Under the pieces are notes generated by a model. The model was not told the DNA's origin. It made no database searches and worked only from the letters and a program-made list of their open reading frames with translations. Source: JANLSE01 sp031362265 (GTDB lineage: Bacteria > Chloroflexota > Chloroflexia > Chloroflexales > Roseiflexaceae). From it: a stretch of DNA of 6,611 bases. Position 1 is the first letter of the stretch. Every line of letters starts with the position of its first letter. Below, piece by piece: positions 4,264 to 6,611 of the stretch. The stretch spans positions 1 to 6,611 of the forward strand of contig JANLSE010000538.1 in assembly GCA_031362265.1 (NCBI GenBank), read 5' to 3'. The translations under genes and the position numbers were made by a program.

Positions 4264-6611
4264 ATGATGAACGCTGCACCTCGCCCACCCGCCCGCAACA
4301 TAGGGTTCACACTATTCGAGCGTCTTGGTCGGATCGCATTAATCATGGTACTACTGATTGGCATGCAGCCGCTACCCGGTGTTGCCTCTGCGGCCAATGC
4401 GCCAGCGACGTACAACTACCCACCTGGCATGATTAACTTTAATGGCCTACCTGAATCAGCAGGCCAGTCTGCGGTCAATACCCTCAATTCAACCTACGGT
4501 GGGCAGGGTGTGACATTCGATTTCTATGTCAAGAATGGCTATAATCACAATGGGTTTCCGAAACTCGATGATGATCGGTTGAAGGTCGCCACACACTCAG
4601 CTGGCGCAGATACTCTGGTTAATTTTGCTTTTGCTATCCGATCATTTAGTGTTCGCATCGTCTACCGTGGTAGCCCACCAAGTGTGCTAACGGCGCGCAA
4701 TCAGGTTGGTACTGCAGCGTCGATTCAGAGTAGCGGGGCGACAATCATCAACTCTGTGTCGAGCAATCTAGCACCAACAACATTAACAGTAACCGGAGAT
4801 TGTATTCGCTCGGTACAAATAGATACCCAGGGTTCGTATTACATCATCGACGATATTAACTATATACCGATGACTGGCCAGGATCTGAACGAAAACGGGG
4901 TTATTGATCAGTGTGAGACGAACGACCTACAAACTGGCCCGGTTTTCACCGTCAATACCACCAACGACAACAACGGCTTGTGTACATTTGACGATTGCTC
5001 ATTGCGTGAAGCAATCATCGCCGCAAATGCACACGCAAACGGGGCGACCCCCGATGAGATTCATTTTGACATTCCAAGCGAAGGGCTCGCGACAATCTCA
5101 CCAGCCACTCCACTACCAAATATTACCAATCCTGTGGTCATTGACGGAACAAGCCAGCCAGGTGTTGCTGGTGTGCCACGCATCCAATTGAGTGCTGGCC
5201 TAACAAATATACTCACCATAACTGGTGGTGGGAGCTCGATCCGTGGCTTGGCCATCAATGGCTACAGTGGCGCAGGAATTCTACTCTCCAGCAGCACTAA
5301 TATGGTTCAGGGGAATTACCTTGGCACCAATGCAGATGGAAGCAGCGCAGTACCAACCGGCGCATATGGCGTTCAAATAACTGGCGGTTCAAATAACCTC
5401 ATCGGTGGCCCAGGTGCAAGTGACCGAAATATCATTTCGGGGAACACATTTGCTGGAATCCGAATCACTGGGACGAATGCGAATGGTAACCAGATTCAGG
5501 GGAATTACATCGGTACGGATGTTACGGGAACTGCCGCCATCCCGAATGGCTCTGGTGATAGTTATGCTGGTATCTTCCTTGGCGAATCAGCTAGCCAAGT
5601 AGCTAATACCGTCATTGGCGGAGCAATCGCCGGTGCAGGGAACGTTATTTCGGGCAATTATGGCGATGGTATTGGCCTATGGAGTGGTGTCAGTGGCACA
5701 CAAATTTATGGTAACTCTATTGGTGTCGCAGCCGATGGCACAACCCCACTTGGAAATAATCCTGGCAACGTCAATGGCGGTGGTATCGCGATCCGCAATG
5801 CGGCATCGAACAATATCATCGGTGGAATTGCTGCGGGGCAAGCTAACGTCATTGCTAACAATGCCCCAAATGGTATTGTTGTCTATTCCGGCACGGGTAA
5901 TGCCATCCGTGGCAACAGCATGTTCAACAACGCCAATTTAGGGATCTCCCTGAGTGGCGCAACAACGCCAACACTGAATGATATCGGCGATGCTGACACC
6001 GATGCTAATAATCGACAGAATTACCCAATCATCCCAAATGCCGTTGATTTTGGCACCGCTGGAATTGGGGTACTGGGTGGACTCAGCAGTACACCCAACG
6101 CAACCTTCGAGATCGATCTGTATGCCAGCCAGAACTGCGACTCGAGTGGCTTTGGCGAAGGCCAATTCTATGTTGGCAGCCGCACAATTACAACGAATGA
6201 ATTCGGCTTGGGTTTCTTCTCATATCTGGCGCTTCCACCAGCCGGATATCGCTTCATCACCGCTACAGCGACTGATTCAAATGGCAATACTTCCGAGTTT
6301 GCTGGCTGCCAGACGGCACAACCAGATAATCTCGACTGGACTCGCGCGTTCCAGGTACCGTTGAGTGGCCCTACTGCGCTACAAAGCGGCCAGGTCAGCC
6401 ACTATCTGACCCGCCTGAGTGAGGCTCGTTGGTATAAATTCAGTATCAAGCCTGGTACACAGATCAGCGTCGATCTCAGCAATCTGCCTGCCAATTACGA
6501 TTTGGTCGTGTATAAGGATATTAGCCAAGCATTCAGTGCACTCACCGATGCACAAAGCCTGGCGCGCCTGAGCACAGAGACGACTCCGGCAGCTTTCTCC
6601 AACCCGGCAGC
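4264..6611 (+). CDS. Large secreted CSLREA / parallel beta-helix protein (3'-truncated, first 782 residues)
   Basis: The frame runs without a stop from the ATG at 4264 to the end of the window, so the C-terminus is missing. AAAGGA (4253-4258) precedes it by five bases; the next codon, ATG 4267, is the only close alternative. Residues 1-43 are a signal peptide: arginines at 7, 11, 20 and 23, a hydrophobic IALIMVLLIGM (24-34), and an A-S-A cleavage site after 43. Residues about 57-202 (MINFNGLPESAG to YYIIDDINYIP) resemble the beta-sandwich domains of PEP-CTERM-type surface proteins. DLNENGVIDQCE (207-218) is an EF-hand-like loop. CSLREA is at 245-250, with Cys240 and Cys245 a likely disulfide. 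Beta-helix repeats (IGG...N.ISGN..GI...G N.IGTD..GT) fill about 325-560. A D-x-D-x-x-x-N-x-x-Q-N-Y-P motif (576-588), a beta-rich domain (about 605-682) and a PPC-like segment (about 705-753) follow. Related proteins are extracellular or surface-bound, with adhesin or polysaccharide-binding roles suspected; no catalytic residues are identifiable. Confidence 0.92.
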   Translation, partial: MMNAAPRPPARNIGFTLFERLGRIALIMVLLIGMQPLPGVASAANAPATYNYPPGMINFNGLPESAGQSAVNTLNSTYGGQGVTFDFYVKNGYNHNGFPKLDDDRLKVATHSAGADTLVNFAFAIRSFSVRIVYRGSPPSVLTARNQVGTAASIQSSGATIINSVSSNLAPTTLTVTGDCIRSVQIDTQGSYYIIDDINYIPMTGQDLNENGVIDQCETNDLQTGPVFTVNTTNDNNGLCTFDDCSLREAIIAANAHANGATPDEIHFDIPSEGLATISPATPLPNITNPVVIDGTSQPGVAGVPRIQLSAGLTNILTITGGGSSIRGLAINGYSGAGILLSSSTNMVQGNYLGTNADGSSAVPTGAYGVQITGGSNNLIGGPGASDRNIISGNTFAGIRITGTNANGNQIQGNYIGTDVTGTAAIPNGSGDSYAGIFLGESASQVANTVIGGAIAGAGNVISGNYGDGIGLWSGVSGTQIYGNSIGVAADGTTPLGNNPGNVNGGGIAIRNAASNNIIGGIAAGQANVIANNAPNGIVVYSGTGNAIRGNSMFNNANLGISLSGATTPTLNDIGDADTDANNRQNYPIIPNAVDFGTAGIGVLGGLSSTPNATFEIDLYASQNCDSSGFGEGQFYVGSRTITTNEFGLGFFSYLALPPAGYRFITATATDSNGNTSEFAGCQTAQPDNLDWTRAFQVPLSGPTALQSGQVSHYLTRLSEARWYKFSIKPGTQISVDLSNLPANYDLVVYKDISQAFSALTDAQSLARLSTETTPAAFSNPA
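5140..5932 (+). repeat. Coding repeats of the beta-helix region
   Basis: Within the exported protein a unit of roughly 63-70 residues recurs: QGNYLGTNADGSSAVPTG (349-366), then IGG...NIISGN...QGNYIGTDVTGT (380-423), IGG...NVISGN...YGNSIGVAADGT (451-493) and IGG...NVIANN...RGNSMFNN (519-556). Each unit contributes several coils of a right-handed beta-helix with asparagine ladders. At the DNA level the first two units still share TTCAGGGGAATTAC exactly (5306-5319 and 5495-5508, 189 bases apart), but otherwise the copies have diverged, so the duplication is old. Confidence 0.75.

Noticed and set aside
4904..6364. Several short open frames on both strands inside the exported protein
   Set aside because: The long frame from 4264 carries a signal peptide, CSLREA motif and beta-helix repeats; the others are out-of-frame shadows.

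Overview
The window looks like chromosomal DNA of a filamentous member of the Chloroflexota, probably class Chloroflexia (a Chloroflexus or Herpetosiphon relative). The evidence is the FadN/FadA fatty-acid gene pair, a large CSLREA/beta-helix exported protein of a type common in that phylum, moderate GC content, purine-rich Shine-Dalgarno sites and short octanucleotide repeats between genes. The placement is inference from gene content; there is no rRNA or other marker in the window.

Left part (1-1897, + strand): the 3' end of a FadN-type 3-hydroxyacyl-CoA dehydrogenase/enoyl-CoA hydratase, followed after 109 bases by a complete thiolase (fadA). Together they carry out the last three steps of a beta-oxidation turn: hydration, dehydrogenation and thiolysis. 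The gap between them holds a terminator-like stem-loop with a T-run, so expression of the thiolase may be partly uncoupled from fadN.

Repeat block (1901-2054): two 8-bp-period arrays of GGAGCATT/GAAGCATT type flank a GC-rich palindromic core of about 64 bases, and a third 8-bp-period array (GTTCTGCG) follows. It fills almost the whole gap between fadA and the next gene.

Middle part (2071-3759): a MOSC-domain protein (+ strand) converges on a two-gene minus-strand cluster: a small pyridoxamine-phosphate-oxidase-like flavin-binding protein (3759 to 3268), then a tandem-CBS protein (3174 to 2704). The MOSC and CBS genes share the palindrome TCATGA as overlapping stop codons.

Intergenic 3760-4263: about 500 bases without a convincing gene. 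It holds a plausible promoter for the minus-strand cluster, an operator-like dyad at 3968-3985 and weak promoter elements for the + strand gene.

Right part (4264 to the end of the window, + strand): the first 782 residues of a large secreted protein. It has a signal peptide, an N-terminal beta-sandwich-like region, an EF-hand-like calcium loop, a CSLREA segment, right-handed beta-helix repeats, a further beta-rich domain and a PPC-like domain. The reading frame is still open at base 6611. No mobile element, CRISPR array, tRNA or rRNA was seen, and nothing in the window points strongly to a new system; the most unusual items are the octamer repeat block and the multidomain surface protein.
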